Positions 20,601 through 28,344 of a stretch of 64,000 bases of DNA are shown in pieces. Numbering within the stretch: position 1 is the stretch's first letter; every line of letters begins with the position of its first letter. The position numbers and the translations under genes are program-made. Source of the stretch: an uncultured Bacteroides sp. (GTDB lineage Bacteria; Bacteroidota; Bacteroidia; Bacteroidales; Bacteroidaceae); contig NZ_OY780936.1 in the NCBI RefSeq assembly GCF_963675905.1, positions 1,311,946-1,375,945 of the forward strand. The letters are read 5' to 3'. The notes under the pieces were generated by a model. It searched no databases. It was given only the letters and a program-made list of their open reading frames with translations, and was not told the DNA's origin.

Positions 20601-20776
20601 ACATTAACATATCGTTGCCACACCTTGGGCTGTGTATTATGTATAAACTGCATCAGCACAGGCATGTCTATAGCCCTTTCCTTATCGTAAGTGCTCTGAT
20701 TGCCTTTTACATACCCCCCATTGTTGAGGAGGTAAGATTCTATGTCTTTTTCAAACTGAGATTCTTTCGTATTCAT
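17642..20776 (-). CDS. hsdR: Type I restriction endonuclease, R subunit
   Basis: This 1044-aa subunit supplies the DNA translocase and nuclease of a type I restriction enzyme. A PD-(D/E)xK-type nuclease is visible, with NTIDMVLLLNG and then AIELKNQ near residue 150. The SF2 motor follows: Walker A HSAGSGKSNS around residues 315-323, DEAH near residue 422, a TATPK motif and the late QTLSRLNR helicase motif. The C-terminal quarter contacts HsdM/S in this family. It is the distal core gene of an hsdM-hsdS-fic-hsdR operon and starts 14 bp after fic. The reading frame is intact and full length, so the system may be active. Confidence 0.95.
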   Translation of the reverse strand: MNTKESQFEKDIESYLLNNGGYVKGNQSTYDKERAIDMPVLMQFIHNTQPKVWQRYVNVYGDKAESQLYKMFQADVARYGLIYVLRKGIKDRGINIRFCYFAPASNLNNELVEKYNANILTETRQFAYSTQNHNTIDMVLLLNGIPIVAIELKNQLTGQSVDNAKKQFMHDREPKEFIFHFNNRILVCFCADLYEVAMTTQLKGMDTYFLPFNQGSNGAGNIGDGGNPANPNGYMSSYLWEMVLQREMLLSILQRYISRQESNKIKIEIDNNGKEKERKSTSVRIIFPRYHQLDVVEKLVAETKSLGAGHNFLIQHSAGSGKSNSIAWLTYRLASLHNELEKDIFQTVFVITDRRILNKQLQDTILGFDHMDGQIETITDKDNSTKLKDAINDGRRIVITTLHRFPIIYKELNNHAGKNFAIIVDEAHSSQSGKSADKLKAALADTDEALKEMAELEEKTEEALKDEMDEMVETLLSQGQHGNLSFYAFTATPKPKTLQTFGIKKGEGYDAFHHYSMRQAIDEDFIEDVLKYYTTFQISYEIAKQVQENPELEEPPATKAIKAYHDNHQFVLDQKVEIMVEKFREITLNKINGNAKAMVVAPSRAHAVRYFFLMREYCQKKGYTDVRPMVAFSGSVKFEGKEYTEPQLNSTKDRKISEIRLPLYFSSNLFNVLIVAEKYQTGFDEPQLHTMFVDKKLKGVKAVQTLSRLNRSMLDKQDTYVFDFVNSAEEIKKSFEPFYEDTLLDKATDVNLVYTFKNDIDQFHLWNTDDEEKVYQIYSARNQGETDLGKLASTLKPAIEAYNFLTEENRFKVRSLIKNFIRFYAYMAQVVRTFDKELYRSYIFAEFLYKFIPKTSHEKVNLENKIALINSKVEENFSGSVSLAPTIKEKTLKGENTKEGNKPEEKKDLLENIIDKINLKYKDSFTEAHRVVVTAIINQLNSESKDKLSKLAKKNDATMFEQSIFPQEFDKAARRCYVDHVDAFSVLFENEQYYNYVMSETAKGLYLNYNNEIVKSTGSKGKPVIYSMGAPSAKAAEQNEGYGK

Positions 20777-20790
20777 AGTATCCGATTTTA

Positions 20791-21774
20791 TTATATCAGC
20801 TTTCCCTTTTCAGTAATGCGATATTGCTGTTTAGAGCTTGTGGGCTTATCGGGAATGGTCAATTCAATAAGTCCGCTTTGCAAAGCCGGTTTAATATATA
20901 ATTCTCTTAAATTCTTTTCATCTTTCAGCCCCAGTGCCTGTAATATTTCCTGTTTGCCCAATGGCTTTTCCCGGAGTGCATTTAATAGCCTTTCAACTTC
21001 GGGGGTAACTACGGGGGTAACTTCGGGGGTGATGGTTATAATTGCCTGATAAATAGCCTCCAGCATAAATTCTATAAACGGTGCACAATCTGCTTTTTCA
21101 GAGCTTTCGTTTATTGCATCATAATAAGCATGTTGTTTTTGGTAAACCATATTCTCTACAGGCAGATGGGCAAACTGACTGTTCCACCTGCTGAGTAAAA
21201 GAGTCTGCCAGAGGCGTCCGGTTCTTCCGTTACCATCGGCAAACGGATGTATAAATTCGAACTCGTAATGAAATACACAACTGGCAATCAATGGATGTTC
21301 GTCCGTTTGTTGCAACCAGGAAAACAGATCCTTTATTAAAAACAGCACACGATTTGCCGGAGGAGCCACATGAATAACCTCCGTATCTGCCACAACACCA
21401 ACGCCACCCATACGGAACATGCCGCTTTGATCAATCAATCCCTCAGTCAAGGTGCGGTGCGCTTCAAGTAAATCGTCCACGGAATACGGATTCCAATCCA
21501 GAAATTTATCATAAGCCCTGATAGCATTGCGCACCTCCTGAATTTCCTTAATGGGAGCCACAATATGTTTACCATCGAGAATAGCCGTTATCTGCTCGGC
21601 CGAAAGTGAGTTTCCCTCTATGGCCAGAGAACCCTGAATGGTTTGAATGCGATGAACCTTACGCAATTTCAAGTCCACCTCTTCCCTGATGGAAAGACGC
21701 GTAGCACATTCTGTTATCTTTGCTACAAGATTAACAATCTTCGTGGTAATGGTGTATGGTGGCTTGTATTCCAT
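20791..21774 (-). CDS. Fic-domain protein (class II, self-inhibited) with winged-helix C-terminus
   Basis: This 327-aa Fic enzyme would transfer AMP or a related moiety to a protein side chain. The Fic motif HPFADGNGRTGR starts at H176 and is complete. The N-terminal inhibitory helix motif S49-LAI-E53-G54 is present, which makes it a class II Fic that normally blocks its own ATP site. The C-terminus (from about residue 245) contains a PEVTPVVTPEV repeat and a winged-helix-like region typical of Fic proteins. It sits between hsdS and hsdR, 3 bp after hsdS and 14 bp before hsdR, so it is cotranscribed. The target is unknown; a regulator of restriction is inference. Confidence 0.9.
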   Translation of the reverse strand: MEYKPPYTITTKIVNLVAKITECATRLSIREEVDLKLRKVHRIQTIQGSLAIEGNSLSAEQITAILDGKHIVAPIKEIQEVRNAIRAYDKFLDWNPYSVDDLLEAHRTLTEGLIDQSGMFRMGGVGVVADTEVIHVAPPANRVLFLIKDLFSWLQQTDEHPLIASCVFHYEFEFIHPFADGNGRTGRLWQTLLLSRWNSQFAHLPVENMVYQKQHAYYDAINESSEKADCAPFIEFMLEAIYQAIITITPEVTPVVTPEVERLLNALREKPLGKQEILQALGLKDEKNLRELYIKPALQSGLIELTIPDKPTSSKQQYRITEKGKLI

Positions 21775-21777
21775 AAT

Positions 21778-23067
21778 CTATATAACTTCTTTTTTCCCGG
21801 TAACGTATTCGTAAATCATTGATTTCTTATACTCTTTCAATTCAACAGCCTTTTGTTGCTTTATGGAGATGAGTTGGTCTATGTTGGCGCATTTCTTATC
21901 TAGGTAGTTGGCTATGGCTTGTTGTTCGGAGAGAGAGGGATATACAATATATGTATTTCTCAAAGTATTCAATGATAAATTGTTTATAGTTGTTCCACTA
22001 AATGAATTATTAAAATACCGTTTACAAACATCAGACATTAAAACATACTTGATATAATATTTATTTTCTACATCTTCAAGATTTATATAACCTGAGCTTT
22101 TGCTTAAAATAACAAGTTCTCCATTATAGAATGATAAATTGCCTATAGTCCCATTCAAAGAGATTAAGATAGAATTAAAATCTAATCTTATTCTATATTT
22201 CTTATATTCATTCTCATTTACTTGCCTTGTATCAATATGTAAGTTAATAACATCATTTCCTAAATTGTTACCATTTATAAAATAGTGTCCACCATTATCA
22301 TCGTAAATAGGAGTCCCGTGAAGCCCATCTCCTATTTCTCTAGTTATCAATTTAAGTCGTGTCAAATTCCAATGTTCAGGAATTTCCCCAATCCATTCAA
22401 CACCACTGTCTTTCATCGGCACATTCTTATCCAATCCCTTACAAACCGCTTCGGTGATAACTGATTGCTTGTAGGCTTTCAGTTCTGCTATCATCACTTC
22501 TTGCAGGGAAATTAGATTGTCTATCTCGGCGCATTTTGTATCGAGTTGGTTGGCTATTTTTTGTTGATCGGAAAGAGAAGGGATTGGCATAATAAAATTA
22601 GCCAAATTGTTGGTTGATAATTCCAAAAAGGTTGTACCTCTCCCATACATATTAAGAATATTCGTTTGTATCATTAAATAATACATCAAATATTTTGAAT
22701 AAGATTTCTCATTAGCAACAAGACTTTTGCAACCTTGGTTTGTACATAATTCTACCATATTCAAACAAACTTGCCCTATTGGTGCTCGTGTTGATAAAAT
22801 TACGCTATTAATTGGAATCAACGTAGTTCCGCATGAGTTCAATCCAATTTCTGTAATAGTTTTGTTTGATTGATTAATATATGTATTCTCATACATATCA
22901 ATAGGCGTTATCCAAACAATATTTCCATCCCAATATTCTTTTTTATCACTTTTGGGAGTACTGCCATTATAAATTTTATAATTTCGCTTAATAGGTTTTA
23001 TTTCCCAATTCTTCGGAATCTCCCCAATCCATTCAATCCCGCTATCTTTCATTTCCCTGCTCATCAT
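21778..23067 (-). CDS. hsdS: Type I restriction-modification specificity subunit S
   Basis: This 429-aa protein is the DNA recognition subunit. It has the expected two-fold design: a target recognition domain, a conserved helical spacer, a second recognition domain and a second spacer. The halves open with near-identical MKDSGIEWIGEIPKNW-like blocks (about residues 5-20 and 217-232), and the spacers share CAEIDNLIS/CANIDQLIS patterns. The DNA of these repeats (around 22381-22416 and 23017-23052) is also nearly identical, so recombination could swap recognition domains. The start overlaps the hsdM stop by 4 bp. The recognition sequence cannot be read from the gene. Confidence 0.94.
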   Translation of the reverse strand: MMSREMKDSGIEWIGEIPKNWEIKPIKRNYKIYNGSTPKSDKKEYWDGNIVWITPIDMYENTYINQSNKTITEIGLNSCGTTLIPINSVILSTRAPIGQVCLNMVELCTNQGCKSLVANEKSYSKYLMYYLMIQTNILNMYGRGTTFLELSTNNLANFIMPIPSLSDQQKIANQLDTKCAEIDNLISLQEVMIAELKAYKQSVITEAVCKGLDKNVPMKDSGVEWIGEIPEHWNLTRLKLITREIGDGLHGTPIYDDNGGHYFINGNNLGNDVINLHIDTRQVNENEYKKYRIRLDFNSILISLNGTIGNLSFYNGELVILSKSSGYINLEDVENKYYIKYVLMSDVCKRYFNNSFSGTTINNLSLNTLRNTYIVYPSLSEQQAIANYLDKKCANIDQLISIKQQKAVELKEYKKSMIYEYVTGKKEVI

Positions 23068-24836
23068 CCCAGAATTTTAGTCATCAATTCACTTTCCACA
23101 GCTTCCAGTTCTTTCAGGTGAGCAAATATATCTTTGCTCTTGCGTGGAGCAACGTATTTGTAGAACTCACGGGTAAAAGGTATTTCGTAACCTATCTTTG
23201 TCTTTTTGCTATCTATCCAGGCATCGGGGGCAAAAGGAAGTACATTCTTTGCCATGTACTCTTTAATGTTTTCCTTGAACGGAATTGTTTCTGTATCCCG
23301 CAATTTAGCATCGGGCTGTTTCTTTCCGCTCTTCAGCACATGTTTTCCTTCTTCATCGCACAAAGGGCGTTCAACAACCACTTTGGTATATTTAAAATCA
23401 TCGTTGTCCTTTAGCTTGCTTTCCACCACAATTTCGGGATTCTCTTCATCCGTAAGTATCTGATTGGTAAAATCGAGGTAAGCCTTGTTTATCAGCACAC
23501 GGCATTTGTCGGTTATTTCATTTCGTTTGCTACCCAGCGACTTTCTGCGCTTCTCGGAGCATTTGCTTGCATCAATCAGTTGCACCTTCCCCACTCTGTC
23601 GGCCGGTTTATCCTTGGTGATAATCCAGATGTAAGTAGCAATACCTGTATTGTAAAACAAGTCGTTTGGCAACTGAATAATAGCCTCCAGCCAGTCGTTC
23701 TCTAACAGAAAGCCCCTGATATTACTTTCTCCGGAGCCTGCATCGCCTTTAAACAACGGAGAACCGTTCTGAATAATGGCCATGCGTCCGCTGTCTTTCA
23801 GCTTGGCAACACCGTTGAGTACAAACAACTGCTGACTGTCTCCAATGGCAGGCAATCCAGGTTCGAACCTTCCTGCTTCGCCCATGCGGTGTTCTTCCTC
23901 CACTGCCGATTTTTCGTTTTTCCACTCAATACCGAAAGGAGGATTGGAAATAATGTAATCGAACTTATAGCCTTTAAACTGATCGTCGGACAACGTATTG
24001 CCGTGCTTCATATTGTCGGCACTGCCACCCTTTATCAGCATATCCGCTTTGGCAATGGCATAAGTCTGCTCGTTCAACTCTTGTCCGAAACAAGTAATAG
24101 AAGCATCCTCGTCTATATTTTGCAACCGTTCGGAGAGGCAACCAAGCATCTGACTGGTACCCATGGCCATATCGTAAATTGTAGTGGTAATACCATCTTC
24201 CTGCAGTTTTTCCTCCTCGTAGCCCACCAGCAAATCGGCCATCAGGTAAATAATATCGCGGGCGGTAAAGTGCGCTCCGGCATGCTCGTCGTAGCTTTCA
24301 GAGAACTTACGCACCAGTTCCTCGAACACGTATCCCATATCTACCGAGCTAACTTCATCGGCTCCCAGATTAGCTTTCGTTGTATTAAACTCGGCAATTA
24401 CGTTGAATAGCACACCGTTGTTGTCGAGCTTCGTAATCTCCTTATCGAAATCGAATTTCTGAATAATATCAATTACATTGGGGGAAAATTGATTGAGATA
24501 GCTACGGAAATTAGAAGCAATATTTTCGGGATCAGACAGCAGACTTTCCCAGGTAAACGGACTGACGTTATAGAATTCGTATCCGGAAGCTGCGGTTAAA
24601 AAGCCCTCTTTTACGGCTAGGCCCCTTTCCTCAATCTTCTTATTGGCATCGAGTACATTTTGCCTGGTAGCGGCCAGTGTGTCGTTAAATCTTTTAATTA
24701 CACACATGGGCAGGATTATATTTCCATACTCGTGAGGTTTGTAAGTTCCTACCAGCTTGTCGGCTATTGCCCAAATAAGGTTTGCCTTCTCCTGAACATT
24801 TATAGTGGTTCTTTTTTGCAGAATTTCTGATGTCAT
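23064..24836 (-). CDS. hsdM: Type I restriction-modification DNA methyltransferase, M subunit
   Basis: This 590-aa N6-adenine methyltransferase subunit has the HsdM N-terminal helical domain and then the SAM fold. FTARDIIYLMADLL and DMAMGTSQML mark the SAM-binding region, and the catalytic motif is NPPFG (SNPPFGIEW). The ATG at 24836 is preferred over an in-frame TTG at 24860, because the TTG overlaps the putative -7 promoter element. It is the first gene of the hsdM-hsdS-fic-hsdR operon and overlaps hsdS by 4 bp. The frame is intact. Confidence 0.95.
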   Translation of the reverse strand: MTSEILQKRTTINVQEKANLIWAIADKLVGTYKPHEYGNIILPMCVIKRFNDTLAATRQNVLDANKKIEERGLAVKEGFLTAASGYEFYNVSPFTWESLLSDPENIASNFRSYLNQFSPNVIDIIQKFDFDKEITKLDNNGVLFNVIAEFNTTKANLGADEVSSVDMGYVFEELVRKFSESYDEHAGAHFTARDIIYLMADLLVGYEEEKLQEDGITTTIYDMAMGTSQMLGCLSERLQNIDEDASITCFGQELNEQTYAIAKADMLIKGGSADNMKHGNTLSDDQFKGYKFDYIISNPPFGIEWKNEKSAVEEEHRMGEAGRFEPGLPAIGDSQQLFVLNGVAKLKDSGRMAIIQNGSPLFKGDAGSGESNIRGFLLENDWLEAIIQLPNDLFYNTGIATYIWIITKDKPADRVGKVQLIDASKCSEKRRKSLGSKRNEITDKCRVLINKAYLDFTNQILTDEENPEIVVESKLKDNDDFKYTKVVVERPLCDEEGKHVLKSGKKQPDAKLRDTETIPFKENIKEYMAKNVLPFAPDAWIDSKKTKIGYEIPFTREFYKYVAPRKSKDIFAHLKELEAVESELMTKILG

Positions 24837-24857
24837 GTTTTGTATATTTGTAAGATA

Positions 24858-24865
24858 CAAATTTA
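24858..24865 (-). promoter_or_regulatory. Putative -7 element of the hsd operon
   Basis: On the minus strand this reads TAAATTTG, matching TAnnTTTG, 21 bp before the hsdM ATG. A perfect palindrome TTAGTTAACTAA lies directly upstream at about 24870-24881 and is a possible operator. Confidence 0.5.
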
Positions 24866-24996
24866 ACTAATTTAGTTAACTAACACAAGTAATGAGACCA
24901 AAATCTATAAATAATTCTGATAGGCAGATTTATTCAATTTTTCCCCAAAATCCATTCCCCACCCCCTCCCCAACCAAACCCCAATAAAAAAAAATC

Positions 24997-25146
24997 ATTC
25001 GCCAATGAAAAAAAATTATTGGTGAATAAATGCATTGAAAATCGAATAATTTTCTATACGCAAAAACTTGTAATTCCATTATAACCAAAAAATTACGCCT
25101 AGAGCTTTTTATAAAATATAGAAGTTTCTTCTACATTTTATAAAAA
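24997..25146. repeat. Two inverted repeats in the spacer before the 90-aa gene
   Basis: ATTCGCCAAT (24997-25006) pairs with ATTGGTGAAT (25018-25027). A longer AT-rich hairpin pairs TTTTTATAAAATATAGAAG (25106-25124) with its near-perfect complement (25128-25146, one mismatch). The rest of the 450-bp gap (24866-25310) holds no gene other than the promoter noted next. Confidence 0.6.
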
Positions 25147-25207
25147 TTTATTTTTATATCGAAGTCTATAATTTTATTAAATAGCATAATATTTTATATA
25201 CATATTT

Positions 25208-25237
25208 TTTGTAATTTAGTTTATTTATTTACCTTTG
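25208..25237 (+). promoter_or_regulatory. Putative promoter of the 90-aa gene
   Basis: TTTG (25208-25211), an 18-bp gap and TACCTTTG (25230-25237) give a good Bacteroides-type promoter about 75 bp before the ATG. Confidence 0.6.
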
Positions 25238-25310
25238 CGCTCCTCTTAAAAAAATTTAAGTTTCAGGAGAATCTATTTTAATTATTAACCTATTAAATCA
25301 CATTACCAGG

Positions 25311-25583
25311 ATGACTGAAAATGACCTATCCTTCTTGCTAGATAACAATAATTGTATAAGAGTATCGGAAATTGCAAAAGCCTATTTTCCTGATTACCAA
25401 AAAGTTCAAAGCGCCACGAAAATGCTGCGCCAAAGAATCAGAGAATCAAAAAAGCTTTATGAAAAATTACTGGAAGCCGATTACAACGAAAAGAGCTTGT
25501 ACCTTACTCCCATACAGGCTAAACTTATATTTTACTATTGGGGTACACCCAAAGCTTACCAAGCTAAACAAGCCAAAGATTAG
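25311..25583 (+). CDS. Small hypothetical protein, possibly DNA-binding
   Basis: This 90-aa basic, helical protein contains VSEIAKAYFPDYQ and a Lys/Arg-rich RQRIRESKKLYEKLL helix. This suggests a DNA-binding fold, but no family was recognised. It has its own promoter and a terminator. It lies upstream of the initiator-like and DnaB genes and is probably part of the same accessory module. It is short and full length as far as can be seen. Confidence 0.6.
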   Translation: MTENDLSFLLDNNNCIRVSEIAKAYFPDYQKVQSATKMLRQRIRESKKLYEKLLEADYNEKSLYLTPIQAKLIFYYWGTPKAYQAKQAKD

Positions 25584-25701
25584 CATGAATGTTTGTTTGT
25601 CCGTTTTTTCAATTTCTACATTGCCGGTTTTTACATCAAATCGAAGCAAATTGTACAGTTTATAATTTATTATAAACAATATATTTAATCTTTTATTTAT
25701 T

Positions 25702-25730
25702 CGGGGCCCATTAGGTGGCCCCGACTTTTT
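25702..25730 (+). terminator. Terminator of the 90-aa gene
   Basis: CGGGGCC (25702-25708) pairs with GGCCCCG (25717-25723), followed by ACTTTTT. Confidence 0.75.
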
Positions 25731-25772
25731 AAGCCCCGTTCATATAAACTTATAAATCAGCAACATACAAAG

Positions 25773-25808
25773 ACAAAAAGGTGGCCCTTTGGGTGGCCCG
25801 CTTTTTGT
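25773..25808. terminator. Second hairpin with GGTGGCCC core
   Basis: ACAAAAAG (25773-25780) pairs with CTTTTTGT (25801-25808). The interior repeats GGTGGCCC, also present in the previous hairpin. It could act as a terminator or be a leftover of a small repeat. Confidence 0.5.
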
Positions 25809-25936
25809 TCATCATTTTCACCTTAAAAAATAAATCCAATCTCATTAAATCACTAAATATCTGCTTTTTCCATTTTTTATCTTAAACCATCGCTTTTTAC
25901 TACTTTTACCCTTTTTGCCCCGATTTAACCCATTTA

Positions 25937-25968
25937 TTTGGAGGGTGTTTTATCTTTCCATACTTTTG
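25937..25968 (+). promoter_or_regulatory. Strong Bacteroides-type promoter for the initiator-dnaB pair
   Basis: TTTG (25937-25940), a 20-bp gap and TACTTTTG (25961-25968) match both consensus elements exactly. Confidence 0.7.
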
Positions 25969-26022
25969 ACCACACAAACAAATAAACCGTTTTGAGCCTA
26001 ACTAAAAATTATATTTAAACCA

Positions 26023-26649
26023 ATGGAAAAAAAAGAGATTTTGCCTTACAATGCGCTAACAAGTGGATATATCTTAATCCCTAAAAAGTTATTATTTGAG
26101 TCACTAAAGCAGAAAGACAATGAACTCAGTTACCTGGAAGCTTTCTTAATGGTTTTAACCAAAGTGAACTTCAAGGATACGGTAGCTACTATTTACAACG
26201 AGAAAATTATATGCCACAGAGGAGAATCACTGATTTCCATGTGCACATGGGCCGAAATATTTCACTGGAAGCGGCATAAAACCAGACGTTTCTTTGCCAG
26301 AATGGAGAGGAACAAGCTGATTCAGACTATCCCGATGGACAATGGGCTAAATATTATACGTGTGATAAACTACGATCTGTGGACTAGCAAGTGCAAAGAG
26401 GTTAATGAGGAAAAACCAAAAACCAAAACAGACGAGAGTTTCGATGAGTTCTGGAACACCTACCACGAGGTTACCCAAACACCTAAAAGGGAGGTTGAAG
26501 CAGCCCGCAGGGAGTGGTCGAAACTAACACTGAGGGAACGCAGAATTGCCCTGGAGCAGATTAACTATTACTACCACAGTCTTGAGGACACCAAGTACAT
26601 TAAGCGGGGGTTCAGGTACTTAAGAGACAAATCTTTTCTTAACGAGTAA
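26023..26649 (+). CDS. Replication initiator/helicase-loader-like protein
   Basis: This 208-aa protein has an N-terminal winged-helix-like region, with LSYLEAFLMVL, a WAEIFHWKRHKTRRFFARMERNK helix pair and an IIRVINYDLW strand. This is the layout of phage O/DnaD-type replication proteins. The C-terminal part (FDEFWNTYHEV to YLRDKSFL, about residues 140-208) resembles the region that contacts helicase in such proteins. It lies 33 bp upstream of dnaB and shares its promoter. The pairing supports a role in loading DnaB at an origin, probably phage- or element-derived. This is inference from layout, not a known family match. Confidence 0.65.
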   Translation: MEKKEILPYNALTSGYILIPKKLLFESLKQKDNELSYLEAFLMVLTKVNFKDTVATIYNEKIICHRGESLISMCTWAEIFHWKRHKTRRFFARMERNKLIQTIPMDNGLNIIRVINYDLWTSKCKEVNEEKPKTKTDESFDEFWNTYHEVTQTPKREVEAARREWSKLTLRERRIALEQINYYYHSLEDTKYIKRGFRYLRDKSFLNE

Positions 26650-26682
26650 TTTTATTAATATTTATATATCTAAAATATCACC

Positions 26683-28134
26683 ATGAACAAAAATATAAAC
26701 ATGCCTTTTGCGCTGGATTACGAGGAGGCTATTCTGGGTGCTTTACTACTGGAAACCAAGGCGATGCCTATTGCCAGTCAGTACCTTCGCCCGGAAATGT
26801 TTTACGATGATAAGCATCAACAGATTTACAGCGCTATAGAGGGCATGTTTAACGAGGGGCGCAGCATTGATATTATCACTGTGACCGAGGAACTGAAACG
26901 GCGCGGCAAACTGGAGGAGGTGGGCGGACCGTTTGCCATTGTGCAGCTGAGTAGCAGGGTGGCCAGCTCGGCTCACCTGGAAACGCACTCGCAGACGCTG
27001 AAGGATTACTTTATTCGCAGGGAACTGATTAAGGGGCTGAGCGATTCGCTGAGCAAGGCTGTGGACTTGACTTTCTACACCGAGGATGTGATTTGCAACA
27101 CGCAGGAGATGCTGGACGAGATTGGGAAGGATTCCAGCTGGACAAGGTCTCTCCGCGAAATGGATGTGCTGATGAAGGATACCGTTAATCTGGCTGCCAT
27201 CCGCAGAGATCAGTCGAAAGACGGGGTTACGGGCATTCCTACGGGTATAAAGGCGCTGGACGAGCTCACGGCGGGTTGGCAGAATGGCGACCTGAACATC
27301 ATAGCGGCTCGTCCGTCGGTGGGTAAAACCATGGTGGCGCTGTTTTTGGCTAAGGTGGCGGCTCAGGCGGGATTCAATGCGCTGTTCTGCAGCATCGAGA
27401 TGCAGGGCGAAAAGCTGGGCGACCGTCTTATTTTGCTGGAGAGTGACATCAATCCGCAGGACTGGCGCACGGGGCAAACCGGCACGGAGGAGTGGATGGC
27501 GGCGCAGGAAACGGCCAGGGAACTGGCTCGCTTGCCAATGAGGATTGATGATAATCCGTCGATGAGTATGGATTACATCCGGGCGGAGGCTCGTTTGCTG
27601 AAGAGCAAGGGCAAGTGCGACATTATTTTTATCGACTATCTGCAGCTTAGTGATATGAGAACGGGCGACAAGGGGTTTCGTAACCGTGAGCAGGACGTGG
27701 CCATTGCTACCCGGAAGGCGAAGATGATTGCCAAGGAACTCGACTGCCCCGTGATTCTTCTCAGTCAGCTGAACCGTGATGCGGAAACGAGGCCGGGCAA
27801 ACGTCCGCAGTTGGCCGATCTACGCGAGAGTGGTGCCATTGAGCAGGATGCCGATTTGGTATTGCTACTCTACCGCCCTGCCATGGGTGGCATGGCAACC
27901 GACAAGGACTCTGGATATCCTACGGATGGCCTGGGCGTATTGATTGCCGCCAAGCATCGTAACGGACAGACGGGCAATGTTTACTTCTCGCACAACAAGA
28001 GTATGACGAAGATTGAGGATTATGTTCCGGTAATGGAGCAACTTGTGCGCAACGGTAACAAGGTGAATGCAGGGCAGCCTCAGGAAGCCGAGAAACAACC
28101 TCTGCCGGAGATTGGGAATTTGTTTACGAAATAA
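26683..28134 (+). CDS. Replicative DNA helicase, DnaB family (accessory copy likely)
   Basis: This 483-aa helicase has the N-terminal domain (LDYEEAILGALLLE) and the RecA-like C-terminal domain. Walker A is ARPSVGKT near residue 209, followed by FCSIEMQ, Walker B IIFIDYLQL, and SQLNRDAETRPGKRP with ESGAIEQDAD. The G+C content and codon use are clearly richer than in the AT-rich neighbours, which suggests a different history. Its partner is an initiator-like gene, not the ribosomal or tRNA genes usual near housekeeping dnaB. It is probably part of a phage-like replication module. It is intact. Confidence 0.9.
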   Translation: MNKNINMPFALDYEEAILGALLLETKAMPIASQYLRPEMFYDDKHQQIYSAIEGMFNEGRSIDIITVTEELKRRGKLEEVGGPFAIVQLSSRVASSAHLETHSQTLKDYFIRRELIKGLSDSLSKAVDLTFYTEDVICNTQEMLDEIGKDSSWTRSLREMDVLMKDTVNLAAIRRDQSKDGVTGIPTGIKALDELTAGWQNGDLNIIAARPSVGKTMVALFLAKVAAQAGFNALFCSIEMQGEKLGDRLILLESDINPQDWRTGQTGTEEWMAAQETARELARLPMRIDDNPSMSMDYIRAEARLLKSKGKCDIIFIDYLQLSDMRTGDKGFRNREQDVAIATRKAKMIAKELDCPVILLSQLNRDAETRPGKRPQLADLRESGAIEQDADLVLLLYRPAMGGMATDKDSGYPTDGLGVLIAAKHRNGQTGNVYFSHNKSMTKIEDYVPVMEQLVRNGNKVNAGQPQEAEKQPLPEIGNLFTK

Positions 28135-28344
28135 ACAGGCTGTGAGCTTAATAATAGTAAATCAAAAGTTATACAACCTCAAAATGATAGTTCAAATAAA
28201 ATATAAATAAAAAAGAAAATATAAATTAAGTTTTTTACTTTTGTAGTCAAAATGAGTAGTATTATATACATCTGTTAACGGAAAGAAAAATACTTTTTAT
28301 TTTCTCTTTAAAATTAAAACAGGCACTAAAAAAAGTTGGAAAAT

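Noticed and set aside
26746-27477. 243-aa minus-strand ORF within dnaB
   Set aside because: It is the antisense shadow of a GC-richer real gene; the composition explains the long open frame.
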